This document shows, in pieces, positions 9,801 through 23,075 of a DNA stretch of 64,000 bases. The position numbers and the translations under genes were made by a program. The notes beneath the pieces are model-generated. The model was not told where the DNA came from, did no database searches, and was given only the letters and a program-made list of their open reading frames with translations. Each line of letters opens with the position of its first letter. The first letter of the stretch is position 1. This DNA comes from Cyanoderma ruficeps (lineage: Eukaryota; Chordata; Aves; Passeriformes; Timaliidae): positions 2,073,390-2,137,389 of the forward strand of contig VZDJ01007747.1 in NCBI GenBank assembly GCA_008694505.1, given 5' to 3'.

Positions 9801-12800
9801 AATTTCTAAGCAGTACACAAGGATTCAGCCACTCAGCTCTTATTAAAGTTAATAAGTCAAAGGACACGTCATATTTTAGAAATCTTATCCTAAATAGCTC
9901 CAGGATAAGTTTTATTTATGGAAGCTGCTCAGGTGTTTTTGAGACAAAGATAATCTTTAAAAAAAATAAATAAATTATTCTTCGTTTAATATCTGATTTA
10001 ATGAGATACAACATAGGTTGCTTTAATTGTGTATCTGACAGCTAATTGACTCTTCAACATAACAAGGCACAATTTCGAGTAATAGATGTTAGAACAACCT
10101 TTGATTGCCTTTTGGCCTCATTCCTGTCCCAAAGGATCCCTGGACTCTAATGGGTAGAGCAAAGACCTCTGGGTGAAACCATTATAGAGGACGCGGGTCT
10201 ACTGAGGAAAGCTCCGTGGAGGGTGGAAACTAGAGCAAGATGGAAGAGATCCATAAGAAGCTGCCAGGAGTATAATCCAGCATCTGTAAATGTTCAAAGT
10301 CTTACACCAGCCCAGTGAAATCAATAGGATTTTCTTGGGATGAGTAGTAGCCAATCTGATGATATTATTATGCTGATTAAGAGAATAGTCCTAGGAAACA
10401 GAATCAAAAGGATTGCTTGTATCAGTGCACTAACAGTCATGTTTTCAAATACAACAGCTATGAAAAGTTCTGGTAAAGCTAAGAGTCTCTGGATCTTGTT
10501 AGTTCAGATTATGAAACACAAAAAAGTCTCACAGAAGGATTTCAGTAAAAGAAAGTACAAGATATCTAAAATGAGTTTTCTCACACCTGCTTGTAATGCT
10601 TGCATGCACTCTGCCCTCTGTAAACCACAGGCTTTCTGGCTAGTACAACCATAAACTTTTTTTTTTTTACATCTAGGGTGATGTTTTCTAATTTTAAAAT
10701 CATTCACTGGACTTCAATAAACCACTTGTTGAACCTAATTCGCATACTATCTCCATGAAGTTCAGAGGTAGATCAGAGCAACTCCAGTTTCTGAGGAAAA
10801 TCAGTTTGATATTCTGGGTTTGTGAAAACTTGTGGAGAAGTACCAAAGCCACAAATGTCAGCCTGCATCTAAATCCCCTAGAGTTCAAAGAGATTCAGAT
10901 CTGCTGCCTAGAATGATTCTGCTCAAAATCCAGGCTGGTCTTTTATTCGTATCACACCCCATAAATGTAGGTCACAGTGGCAATTTCAATGTACTTAAGT
11001 TACATATAATTGGTTCCTAAAGCTGCCTGCCACTGAAAACAAGCATATTAAATTCAGACTTACAAAATTCCTTATGTCCAATCTCCATTTAGGTGGGGTG
11101 GGCTATTTTGTTTGGTGCTGTTAGAAGCGATGCTGTTGTTAGGATTTTTTTCAGCATAGCTAATAAAGAAAACAAATTTTTAGAAGTACAATTCATTAAG
11201 CTGTCAGGAAATCTATAAAAGACATTTAATGTTGTAGACCAGACTTAAAAAGAATTAAAACAGAAACCTTCGTAATGACTCTTGAAGCCTCTGTGTAGTT
11301 AAAAAATCAGACAAGAAAAATATAAAAGACATAGTCGAGGGAATTTTTTTTTCAGGAATCAGTATGAAAACTAACATTATTTGCACCCCTGTCTAGAATA
11401 TAGTAGTAATTAAAAAAAAAAAATCAAGACATGGGGAACATTAAAGCTATCAGAAAATCTTATCAGATCAAACGCTTTATGTGTTTTGTAAAAGATGTAT
11501 TAATGTCATCTCACAGGAGCTGTCACTGTTACAACTAACCCTGGAGCTGTAAAATGAGCTGTAAAATGGATTTGATTCCATAATATTACAAGTTCTGTCA
11601 TTATGGGTAAGATTAACAACATAGCCTGATGGAGGTCCACTGCTCTTGCTGATGCAAGGATGTGCGGGGTAAGAAACGGCTTCATAATTATAGCTGTCTT
11701 AGTGGAAAGAAAAGGGCAAAAAGGGAGCACTTTGAAATAATTATGAGTAATAGAGAGATGAATGCTCTGAGCAAGGGACTAGTGAAATAATTTAATAGGG
11801 CAGGTTATAGAAAAGGGTATGTCCAAAGTAAGTTAGCGGCTTTAATACTGGAATAAAGTTCTAATATCTGTATGGCTGAACAATGTGCTAGAGCATTGCG
11901 TATTTGGAGATTTATCTTCAGAGCTTCTAGCAGGATTATTTTACAGGCCCCTGTATGTGTTTTGTTGTTGTTCACACTTTTGAGATGTAAATACCAAAGT
12001 ATTCATGTGTGAAGACAATGGGAAGTGCATCAAATCCAGGGATTTTGGAAGAAATATTTTCTGCACGGTTTCTTTGCAGACTGAAGGCTAGATGTGTATA
12101 CATTGCATAGTATGACACTGCCTGACATTTGAATTGGTTTTGCATACATCAAATGCTTCATTATTAGTCATCTACTTTTGTAGGTCTACTATGGCTAGCT
12201 TTTAACCAAGTGGCTGAACACATAACTCTTCCTTCATTTACAGTGTTGTGAACTGGGAATGCAGATCTGGAAAAATGGTTTAGCCAGTTGGCAAATGGTA
12301 AATGACAGTCTGACTAAGTACACCCGGATTCCCAGTCTTGAAGTGGCATCCCCAACACAGGGGGTAATTTTACTTCTGACTTCAACAGCAAGGACATCTC
12401 TCTGCTGGTTCTTAGTGGGTATAATATGTGTTGTGTTCCCCACACCCACAGTTTTGCTTCCAGTCATGCACCCCTGCAGCACATTTACTGACACAAGTGT
12501 GTTTAGTGCTGCCACGAGAAAACTCTGCAACCAGGATGTAGAGGGGGAGATGTCCAGGCAGAAGTAACAAAACTGAAAAACACCAGAAAGTTGAAAAATA
12601 TGTTTTGGGGTGTTTTCCCTATACTGAGTAGTTCGAAAATATGAGCCAAAATGCACAGTCTGGGTTGTCAGTGCATTTCTTTAATCTTATTTATCCAGCT
12701 CCTATTAGGAAGAGACATTAAAAACCTTGTAGGAAAAGAGAGCAGAAAACGATGCAGCTTAGAACTCTGGTATCAGTTAAACAGTGCTACAATTTCAGCA

Positions 12801-13794
12801 TGTGGATATCTGACAAAAAATTCAATTTCTCATTTGTATTATACCAGAAAGACAGCAAGAAGTAGGATTAAATAGAGAACACTGTATTATCTCCACTTAA
12901 CCATGCAAAAGGCATTGATATATTTGGTCTTCTAATTGTATTTTTGCTTCTCTTTTCAGAAACAAAAAATACCTTGACTAAATGAAGCCGAACCTTAAGA
13001 AATTATGTTTTCCTAAATTCTCTTCCTCTTGCTGGCTCATGTTCATGTTGGTTTTAGTCAGTTTGGTAGCTGTGATAATGTGGTTCATTTGTCTCCGTAC
13101 GCTTGCACACTTACACATAGATTAGAGCTGCAGAAGCTACACGTGTGAGGTGAGAGGGAGAAATGTGTTAGCCTTAATTCTGCCAGGATCAGGTCCAATG
13201 ATGCAGTTTAGTTTTGCTTTTAAAGATGAAGAGGTGAAACTACATGTGAGAATGTAGCCACTTTTCCGCTCTAAGATGGCCAACTCATAATCCCGGAGGG
13301 TGGTTCATTCATCTTAGTTAAGTATCCTTGGTCATGGCTCTTTACAAGAGCAATTCTCACATAAGCAGCTGGTATTGCCTCAAAACTCTGTAAGGGTTCT
13401 TGAAAGTAGGACAGGCCTAGGCCACACTGGCTTCAGTGGCCTGTCCCTAGCTTCCAGGGGTCTGAGACAGTCTTTAAAAAGAAATTTCATTAGTACAGAA
13501 AGCCTGTTAGTTTAAAATTACTCTTAAGGTACCACATTTGATTTTCACTTTTCTTTAGACCAACCAACACTGCAAATAGCTGGGGAAACATGGCAATATC
13601 AGGAGTGAAACAGAGCAAGAAATAAAATGGAAGACACAAAAATCTTCAGCTGCAGAAAAAGGATGATTTTTCACATACATGTTGTTTTATCACAAGAGCT
13701 GAGATAGAGAGAACATATTTGGGTTAATCTGTATTTCAAAGCAGTGACTACTAGGAGCAGTTAATAACATTTTTGCTATGACTTGTTTCTGCAG
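6874..13794. other. Long block of unique DNA without a recognised feature
   Basis: No gene, RNA gene or interspersed repeat was recognised in these ~6.9 kb. There is a 12-base T run at 10657-10668 and scattered AT-rich low-complexity sequence. A 102-codon plus-strand frame and a 140-codon minus-strand frame overlap at about 12.23-12.66 kb. Neither resembles a known domain, and mutual overlap on opposite strands is typical of chance. A small GC/CpG-richer spot lies near 10140-10230. Confidence 0.45.
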
Positions 13795-13978
13795 TCCATT
13801 CAGTGTGGTGTCTAGTAGCAGGGCTCTGATCTCTAAGAGCTTGCAATCATTACATCTGAGTTCAGCTTCTCAATTTGTACTGGTGTTAACAGGGATCATG
13901 CAGCTTAAGAGGCGAGGCAGCATTTTAGAAATGAAGGAGTGTCGGATCACGGAGTACATCCTTTGCCAGTTCTCAACA
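13795..13978 (+). other. Exon-like segment with two possible acceptors
   Basis: A consensus GTAAGT donor follows 13978. Upstream, CTTGTTTCTGCAG ends at 13794 and GGTGTTAACAG ends at 13892, giving either a 184-bp or an 86-bp segment. Both read in the same open frame, which ends in phase 0. The shorter version encodes a peptide including MQLKRRGSILEMKECRITEY and keeps CpGs at 13914, 13943 and 13950. Pseudo-exons of this quality are common in introns, so the call is tentative. The protein is not recognised. Confidence 0.17.
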
Positions 13979-16900
13979 GTAAGTTGTTATGTTTTTAATT
14001 GTCAGCTGATGCCACTGCTGCTGAGGGTTTGTTATGGCACTGGAATTAGAATGGACAACCAACTCAGTCCTATTTGTTGATCTGCCAGACCCCAGAAAAA
14101 AAGAAAATGTGAAAGGGAATCTGGAAACATAGGAATTAAGGAGAAGGCTACGGATTCTTCATGCTTAGTACCTAATACAAATTTGGGATAATTTCTGTAG
14201 CAAATAGCTCTGTGACCTCAGGTTCATAATTGTTTGTGTTAATGTAAATAATTTTCATTAACAGATTAGAGTTTTGTTTGTGGGGAAGACTATTTCTCTT
14301 TGGGCACAAGAAATGTATTTGTTCTGATATGAAGAGTAGGGGAAAGACAGGAGAATAAAATTCTTTGAAATTCTAATACCATGGGTCTTAGTCAGACTGC
14401 TAACTACTTCTAGGTTGCTTCATTGCAAGAGAAGCTCTGAATATTAGTATGCACTGAGGGTTTTTGAGTTATAGTGAAAACACTGATGCTGCCCTGCTGT
14501 GGTAATTTACACACAGTATATGGTGTAATGGACTTTGATTATGTATACACCTAATTCCCTCCCTGTGATGGACCGTGATCTGATCTACATTCATAATCCT
14601 TTTATAATGCAGTGTGTGGTTGCTGAAAGTTAATTGATAGCAATTGACTAATAAGGTATTTTTCTATTGGAAACAGGTGGCACTTGTTTGGAACAAAGGC
14701 GGTATGGAAGGATCTGGAAACAGCAAACCAAATATACGGTTTATAATTAGAGATACGTGATTTAAACTGTGTCCTCAGAGGCAACTTATTATCATGAGGA
14801 GGGATAGAACATCTCCAAAAATCTAGATGGTTGTTTTTTTCCACAGACCTTTCCAAGGCACAGGTTGTGTTAACAACACTGTCTGAGAAACAGCACCAGT
14901 GATGACAAAAATGCAGAAAAGTAGTGATGACTAACTTAATATTAAACAAACAAAATTAGCCCAAGGTATGTATATATTACATCAATTATTTGTTTTGTTT
15001 CTTCCCCTACAGCCCTAACAAGTACAATGCATATGCAAATTGTAGTATTAACTGAAAAAAAGAAAGTCTATCCCATGAACATGGTCAGTCTGACTCTTGG
15101 CTTGCTGTAGATCAAGCTAGCATTGATGTTTAAAATAAACCTATCTAAAACACAATGAACATATAATCGTGTCCTATCACCTTCAGTGTCAGAGTCTTAA
15201 CCCTCTGCTTAATGTTTTAAGCTGTGAGTTTATTGTAGAATCAGGTGTGCAATTAGTCTGAGCGTGAGATTATTGTAACAAAGTGATTTTTGTGTGCTAG
15301 TCAAATTACTTTAAACCTTAGTTCTTTTATTCATTGGATTAACATTTGGTGTTGAATAATTATATGGATATACCTCTCTTTTTGATGTCATGCTGTCAAA
15401 CTCTTCAGATTTTTGTTTTTGTGATATCTTTGATTGTATTTAATGAATACTGTTTTGGTGACTTTAATTTAGTCAGAAATTCCTTAAGTATTAGAAGCAT
15501 TGATAGAAATATATAACAGTACTACACATCTGTTTATGAGTGAGTAATTAATATATTATTACTATAAAAAACTTTTTATTTCTAAGACCAAATAATAGTG
15601 TTTGAATAACTTAAAATCTTAATCCTAACGACTACAGAGTTAGGAGACCATGTCTTAGATAGGACAAATTATACAAATTATAGAAGGAAGATCAATAAAA
15701 TACTATTTTTATATCTGTGAGTATTTTGTGGCTCATTCTGAGGACCTCACAGATTGCTTCTTGAAAATATTCTCTGTAAAACATTTTAAAGCTTCAGTAT
15801 CAGTGTTTACAATTTTCTGTATAACACACTAGGTCTTGCTTTCACGGGAAATTTATCAGCCACTCTTCAGCTGTGGCACAAAGATTGTGTTGGAAACAAT
15901 TTTAACTTTAAAAGCAGGAAAAGAAATCACAGCAAAAATCACTAGTGATCGGTGTCTACATGTAATCACACAACACAGGCTGGCTGAGTCTTAAGAGAGT
16001 GGTTTGAGGAGGAGGGAATGTAAGGCAGAAGACCATGGCACTCCTGTTTCTCATCACTGGCAAGGGATTTCCAAAGGTGGTTGTGCCTTTTCTAGGGCCA
16101 AAATAGTATTCTCATAGCAGAAGAGAGATGGGGGAAATGAGTCATGAATTAAACCCCCAACACAAAAACAATTACATCAAAAATAGACGTCTCTCAAATA
16201 TATTATGCATGGACTAATTAAACTGTGACCTGGAATTAATATGCAGAGAACTAGAATATATCACATGCTGTATACTATCCATGAGTAGTATAAAGGGCAA
16301 ATATTACTAGAGTAGCACCATGTTAATCTTATTAATTCGTGCCTTGTTTAACTAAGGGAAGGGTCTCTCCTCCAGGGGTAGATGCAGTTCCACCAAAATG
16401 CATGGGTGTAACTGGTAAAGTATCTCATAGTCATATGGGGTGTTAACATTTTGACTGTTTATATTCACATTTCTTTCAGCATCACTGATTCTGAGCAAAT
16501 TCATATTTAAGATTTTATTAATGGGATGGTTAAAACACCCTATCCCTTCGGGAACCAGGTTGTATATGAGATTTAGAGTTCTCCACAGGAAAATGTGCAA
16601 CCCTCTTGTACAACTGGCAGCATTATTGTAATGCTGCTCCTCTTGTGCTGAGGGGTTTTTGGGTAGGATCAGATAGTAGTGGTAAGGATTCACTGCACTA
16701 GCACAGACTCCATGGATTTGTGCAGTCCCTGAGACCTCAGAGCTTAGGTCTGTTGGCACAAACAGAGCCTTATCAGGATGGGCCCATGATTTTTCTCCCA
16801 ACAGATCAGGATGTCAGGATAGAAGGATTCTATGCATAGGAAAAAGGGGGTGACCTAATGCTTGTCTACCTGTCGCTGACCTTTTCTCTGCATTTGCCCC

Positions 16901-17674
16901 AGAAATGCTTTTCAGGTGGAGCTGTGCCAGTGCTGCAGGTCTGGCTGAAACCAATTCTTCTTTGTTAAATTGGCAGAGCACTGACATTTATGTAACTTGT
17001 TTTTAGATAACTTGGCCTTATCTTGTTAATTCTAATCTCTCTGACAATTTTTATTGCAAGTATTGCTTCTGTAATTTTTTTTCTCTGTATTTTGGATTGC
17101 AAGAAATATCTGTAATACTCAAAGGCTTTCCAAAGCAGAGATTTGCAAGCAAACTCTGAATGGTTCCTAACACCCTGGGCCTCTGTAAGTAACTGAACAC
17201 CTAATCACTCCAAATAAAATTAATTGCTACTAAGCAACATTGAAACATCACATTGTCATAAATTGATGTGTAAACTTTGGTAGTGTCAACAACAGCTGCT
17301 TTATTAGAGTTATTGTGACTATCTATCAAGGCTCAATGCCTGAACCCTCCTTGCAGATCATTTTTCAATCCAATCAAAAATCTCTTTCCTAGCATGCAGC
17401 AAATGCTTTGTTTTTTAAAAAACTTGGGAGCATTAAATTTCTTTTCCACCTATCCAGATTTCTTTAGGAAAATCTTCCAGGATAGCCTGTTTAAAGAGCT
17501 CTCTGGCCATGCTGGTTGAGATTGCATTACCAAAATGAATTAAGAGTGTCTTGATAAACCACTGATTCGTTCTATCTCTAGAAAAACCAGACATGCTTCA
17601 GTGCAAACTTCTTTTTTGAAGCACAGAAAAGTTGGGAGTTTTTGAGTTACAAGTCTGATATCTCGGTTTTGAAG
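13979..17674. other. Unique AT-rich DNA without a recognised gene
   Basis: No repeat or RNA gene was recognised. The longest minus-strand frame in the window's first third (149 codons at 16352-16801) lies here. It has no detectable domain, no signal peptide and no membrane segment, and no splice-site context supports it. The rest is unique AT-rich sequence. Confidence 0.4.
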
Positions 17675-18126
17675 GTTAAACTCATGGACTGAGATGAAAA
17701 CAGCTTAATAGGATGGAAAAGGAAGGAAAAAAATTTAATGATTAAAGAATATCCAAGACAAGTGATTCACAATGCAATTGGTCACCACCTGCTGACTGAT
17801 TCCCAGTCTGCCCCTGAGCAGCAATTGGCACATCTCAGCTGACTCCCCACAGTTTTTTTGTTCAGCATGGTGCAGTATGGTATGGAATGCCCCTTGGGTC
17901 AGGTGGGGTCAGCTGTCTTGGCTGAATCCTCTCCCACGTTCTTGTGCACCCCCAGCTGGCAGGGATGTATGAGAAGCTGAAAAGTTCTTGATTTAGTGTA
18001 ACCACTGTTCAGCAACAACTAAAACATCAGTGTGTTATCGACATTATTCTCATCCTAAATACAAGCCATGGTACTGTACAAGATACTCAGGAGAAAATTA
18101 ATTCTATCCCAGCTGAAACTAGGACA
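17675..18126 (-). mobile_element. Avian ERVL-type LTR, minus orientation, degenerate 3' end
   Basis: Read on the minus strand from 18126, the sequence starts TGTCCTAGTTTCAGC and continues TGGGATAGAATTAATTTTCT. I recognise this as the 5' end of a very common avian endogenous-retrovirus LTR family of the ERVL type. Further characteristic blocks follow in order: GATAACACACTGATGTTTTA (near 18030), GTTGTTGCTGAACAG, CAGCTTCTCATACATCCCTG, CAGCTGACCCCACCTGAC, CATTCCATACCAT and GTGAATCACTTGTC. A degenerate poly(A)-signal region (CCTATTAAGCTG) lies near 17710. The 5' terminus is sharp at 18126. The expected U5 end is not recognisable beyond about 17675, so it is truncated or strongly diverged. No gag or pol reading frame is seen on either side. 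Most likely an old solo LTR. The family name is from memory and no database was searched. Confidence 0.85.
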
Positions 18127-21100
18127 CTTGTCCTTTTTTTTTTTTTTTCTTCACTGTTCTACAACTTTTCTTTTGCTTATAATAAAGCCAGCATGAAAAA
18201 AATTCCTTGCCTTTGACACTGCTTAAGTGCCTGAGAGGCACTGACAACTGTTTCAGGTCAATTTATTCAACTTCCATTAGGAACTTCATCTTTAGAACAC
18301 ATCTGTGCAACTTCTTACTTGTAGCTGCAGTATGGGCTCCTGCTGGTGAGCACACCACCAAGAAAAGCTTTGGCCAAATTCAGCAAGGAAATTAACTAAG
18401 GACCCACCTAAGCTAAATTCTGAGACCTGGAAATGTCATCCAACCACAGTTGATTAGTAAACTTTTCAGGTGGTCTAGTTTGCTTTGCCTTTGTTCTTTG
18501 CTGTTCCAGTGCAAATCAAATAAATAGGCATCAGAAGATGGGAGATAATATTCCCAGGCCTCCACTGACTCGGACACATAGTCAGAGAAGTGAGCTGTGA
18601 GCCTGGACCAGTGTCTCTACCATGCCAACTGTGTCGCGATGCTGAATGAGGTCTCGCTGCCTTCATCTCCTGCTTCAGTTTGTTTGACATCCTCAGGAGC
18701 TCATGGGTTGGTTTGTTTGTTTGTTCTTGCTTTTTAGCACTGTGCTTCTTCTAGTGAGGTAAATAACAGGAAGGCCTACAATAAATTTCACATGTCTCCA
18801 GCATGATTGCTGAGGCCTATGATCAATTCTCCATCGGAAGGTGTTTATTGCACTTATTCTTGGGTAAACCAGATGTCACTCCTAAGTGTCATCATAACCT
18901 TTCCTCCAAAAATACACCCTCATTTTCCACCAATGTTGTTTCTGGTTCATCAGAACACCCAGCTCCACAGAAGTCAATTTAAAAACTTGCATTATTTCAG
19001 TTAAATTTTAAACTATTTTGTGTTTAAATTTTCTGTGCTCCATAATGTTCCCCTGTTTCTGTCCCACGCATTTCAAGTCTGTTAGGATCTTTTGTAAAGG
19101 GAGAAATTGTGGAAGAGAATGTTGGTTTAGGCAATTAAAACTCTTCATTTCATAAGATCAGGGGATGTTGAGGTATCCTTTTTCCAAGGTATTTTCAGGG
19201 AGCTTATATGGTAAAGTCAAGGTAATGATGATTGAAATAATGCAGTTGTCAAGAATTGCAGATATGCCTAACTCTTGTCATGTTATTAGGAGATTCCTTC
19301 TTTTTAGCTCTTCTCTTTTTTTCACCCGTCTTTCTCCCTGGAATATTCTTATCCAATGAATGCCCAAACATGTAATTTTAGATTGTGGGCTTTTGGTATG
19401 TGAGCATGCACTAGTGGTAGGGTTTCTGTATAATGACTTGATAAACCTGTCAGGATTTTACTGGTAATGCATAATAAATGTGGTTATTATAGAAGATATC
19501 CCTTTTCCAACAGTGGCTATTGGGTCTTTAGCAGGTTAGGAATGTTAATTCTTTTGTAATTCTCTTTCTCTCTTTTCTCCTCACCTTTTCTCTTACTCTC
19601 CATTGATTAAGAACTTCAGCAGATTTTGGTATCATATCTTTCAGTGTTTGGGTGAGAAAAAGCACTGATAGTAGGCATGCCATTTCTTGTAAATGCTTAC
19701 TTTATTTCTATTTTTGATGAAGTTATTTAAACTATGCATATTGTGAATGGTTTAGAATGAAGTTCAATAATTTAATATGTCTATTGTTGCAGTTTGTTTT
19801 TATATTACAACACCTCCTCCAAAGCATCAGTGCAAACCTACACCTCAGCCTTAGGCCACCACTGTTTTCCAGAGGAAATGTCATGCTGTACAAGACTTTT
19901 CTAAGCTGCCTGTGCCTTCTTCCAAATGTTTCTGTTGATGTGGTGGGAGCAATTGGGTAGAATGCCCCAGGTTTTCACACCAAAGACCTTCAATACCACA
20001 GGAGCATTTCCTGGAAGCCTCTGTTACAGTAATCTTCTGAAGAGAATTATGCATTTTAAACAGCCAGTTAGGCTGTGATTAGGAACAAAACCTCAACCGA
20101 TCCCAATGACGGAAGGGAAAGAATGCAAGCAAACTGACAGCTGCTCATGGATGAATAAAGCACCATAAATGGTCAAGAAGTTACAAACAAGGAGAAGAGA
20201 ATGGGCCTGTAAAGGGAGAGGAAGAGATGATTGCTTTACGATCAGGGTTTTGAACAGGCAGCAAAACCCTGCTAAGCTAGGTTCCAGACCAGAGCTTTAA
20301 ACTCTCCTGCATTCTCTGAAATCACAGGAAAATTGCCTGCTTTTTAGGGAGATAGGAATTTTTTACTACTGGGAGCTATGAAAACATTGTGTGTAACATG
20401 ACTCCTAATTTTTACGTGAGAATTTTGCCGTTCTGTAAAGGAAGGTGCTTGAAAACTATGGTGACTTTGAACAAACAGACCAAGCAAATAGAGCTATGCA
20501 AATGTGTGGTTTTCAGTAGCCTTTTCAGTGAATCATATTGAAATGTGCAACTTCTCCCTCCGAAAAAAATCAAATCCAGAAACAAACTCATCCATAATGA
20601 ATAAATCTTTAATCACTGACATGTAATTTTCAGAACATGCCATACTATTCAACTCTCAATTGAGAGAGCTGTAAATTAAATCCATATTTCTGTTGAAGTC
20701 CTGGTTGAGAGAGATGGTCCTCTGAAATCTATTCATGATACTTTCCTTCTTCTTTCTATGAGTACATGTAAGCTTGATTACTAATGCAGACTACAATGGC
20801 AAACTTCTATTTCTAAATAAACCCCCACTGGGATTTCTGTTCATCTTCTGTCTTGCTGCATTTCACCTTATATGATTTTGCTATGTGGCACATGCATTGT
20901 AAAGTATGAGAATGAAAGTCTTGTGGCTGAGGTTCTTCAGTGCAGACATCACAAAGAGTGGGCCAAGACTGAACATAGTAAATACTCTCTGTAGTGCTTG
21001 TCAATTTTTGAGTGTTTTCTAAATAGTGACGATACAAGTAGGATCGTGGGTTTGCCTCCTTTTCCTTTTCCATCTCTGCAGTTGCAAGAGGCCCTTGTGG

Positions 21101-21839
21101 GGCCAAAGCCATGTAGACTTCTCAGTGTTATGTTGAAATAGGGATGCAATTGCTTTGGTTTGCTGATTCACTGCATCCTCATCAACATTGCTGATGTGTT
21201 GTATATTTGGCCTAAAAGGAATTTTTTAAATTTTTTTTTTTACCAGCTTAGGATCTCCATTAACCTGATGTAGGTCAGGTGAGTTCTTCTTTAGCCACCA
21301 AGTGGGACCATATCTCATGCATTCTATTGCTATGGATCAGAGAACATCTAACAGTGTATGCAAAAGACAAGCAACTAGATAACCTTTGCATGCTTGTGAA
21401 ATAGCCATTAACTGATCATCTCTCTGTAGGAATGATTATGTTATTTTTAATGAGATTAATTTGTTATTAATGTGATTAAATCTTTCCATGCACAAAGAAC
21501 ATTTTCTTCTACATAAAACTGGAGTGGCAGACACATGGGTTTTGGCATTTGACATTGCTGTTTGGGTTTTCTCTTTTTCTGTGAACTAAAATAAGAAATA
21601 TTGCACATTATCTTCCAGAGCAGTCAGAAAAACATTTATGTTCACTTACCAAAAAAAGTATATGAAAATTTATGTGAAAATGTGTGTGCCAAAAAAAAGA
21701 GGCAAAATACAGTTGACAGATTTTTGCACTATGCAGCAGCTACTATTTGAGATAGATAACTAACAATTTTAATCTTGAATGAAACATAACTGACTTCTGT
21801 TTCATTCCTGGCCAATAAATGAGCTCACAATGTAGACAA
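18127..21839. other. Unique DNA with low-complexity tracts
   Basis: A 15-base T run (18134-18148) directly follows the LTR terminus, and a (GTTT)3-4 tract lies at 18711-18724. A 14-bp palindrome, CTCTCAATTGAGAG, is at 20653-20666. The overlapping minus-strand frames at about 20.8-21.15 kb (99 and 66 codons) match no domain I know. No RNA gene was recognised. Confidence 0.4.
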
Positions 21840-22500
21840 GTGTGGTGAACCCGAGGGATTTACGAAGCATCGTAAATGCATTTTATTGTGCACTCCAATG
21901 CTGTCATCTACAGCTAGCTAACAAATAAGATAGGTTTTTAATATAATCCACCATGTCCCTTCCAGTGCTCCTCGTCTGTTACGTCATCTTGCTTTGGGCC
22001 AAGCGTTTGTTTTCCCCAGATGGCCATCGCAGAGCTGCTGACAGCTCTCCTGACTGAGAAGCTGTAGCACAGTGATCTTCCAATTCATTTAGCACAACTG
22101 ACAAAGGAAAAGCTGTTGATGTCCCAATGCAAAAGCACTCTATCAGGCATTACATAGTGTCTGTGTTCTCAGCATGTTTGGGGCATGATAAGTCATAGCA
22201 CATGCTTTTTGACATCTTCCTGACTTTTGCTGCAGTGTAGGATTTCTCAGAGCTGGAATTCAGGTGGCAGAAAAGATGCAAAAAGCCAAGTGTGATATCA
22301 TCAGCAACTGGTAGCGGTCATGGGATCATAAATAACATTTTGTAGACTTGGCTGAAAAATAAATCCTATTAAAGATGTGCACTGCAGTTCTTGCCTCAAA
22401 TTTTGCCCTCCTGAGCAGCCTGAGTTGCATAGACTTTTGAAAGTGATACCTAGGTGAGCTTTAAAGTCTCAGCAAGTCTTTCTTCTCAGAGTGCATAAAA
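21840..22500. promoter_or_regulatory. Candidate conserved non-coding element
   Basis: Non-repetitive, CpG-retaining sequence in a CpG-poor window. It contains an inverted repeat around TTTACGA...TCGTAAA (21858-21877) and an ATF/CREB-like octamer TTACGTCA at 21979-21986. Short blocks such as GATGGCCATCG and GTGATATCATCAG are partly palindromic. No frame longer than chance crosses it. Retained CpG together with unique sequence suggests selective constraint and a possible distal enhancer; this is inference without alignment. Confidence 0.3.
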
Positions 22501-23075
22501 AAGGCTGTTAGTCAATTACTATATTCCATCCTATCTAATTGTATCCATGGCGTATAGATGGACTAGGAAGTGGCCAAGTGCCCTTATTTCTCTCACAGCC
22601 TCACTCCCTATTCAGTGGGATGTGTGGGAAATGAGAAATTCCCACTCCACGTGAAAGGGACATGATGTAAGATGGCTCTTTCTTGTGCGTGGGATGGCTG
22701 GGACAGCAGGAGCTGTGCCTGCCAGGATACACCCTGGGCCTCACCTTCCTGCGGGGGGCAGCTGAAGCAATCTGCTCCCTTTTATGAAAATCAGATGCAG
22801 CTGTTGGGCTCCTGGCAGCTTGCTAATGCAGCATTTACTTAGAGAGACTCTGGATGCCTAAACTTTAGCATTTAGCTGCCAGCATTTGTTTTATAACATA
22901 ATTGTTTTTTAAAGCAATATATAGGAGAAAATTTTCCTTAGGGTATCGCAACCAACTCTAAAAAATTAAAAAATTGCAGGGAGGTTTTTTTCTCTAATTT
23001 TTTCAGATGCATAAATGTATGGGTGGTGATTGTAACTAATTTAAAATTATTCTATTCATTATCTGTTACTGGCAG
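22501..23075. other. Unique DNA with a GC-rich spot
   Basis: The GC-rich spot at about 22680-22770 includes a GCGGGGGG run. The rest is AT-rich and unique. The block ends in a moderate pyrimidine tract and GGCAG, which is read as a possible acceptor for the next segment. Confidence 0.35.

Noticed and set aside
12234..12656. Overlapping 140-codon minus and 102-codon plus frames
   Set aside because: Opposite-strand overlap without domains or splice sites is typical of chance.
16352..16801. 149-codon minus-strand frame
   Set aside because: No recognisable domain, no retroviral motif despite an LTR about 0.9 kb away, and no splice or promoter context. Frames of this length are expected occasionally in 64 kb.
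20813..21149. Minus-strand frames of 99 and 66 codons that looked protein-like
   Set aside because: No matching splice sites on the minus strand and no recognised domain.
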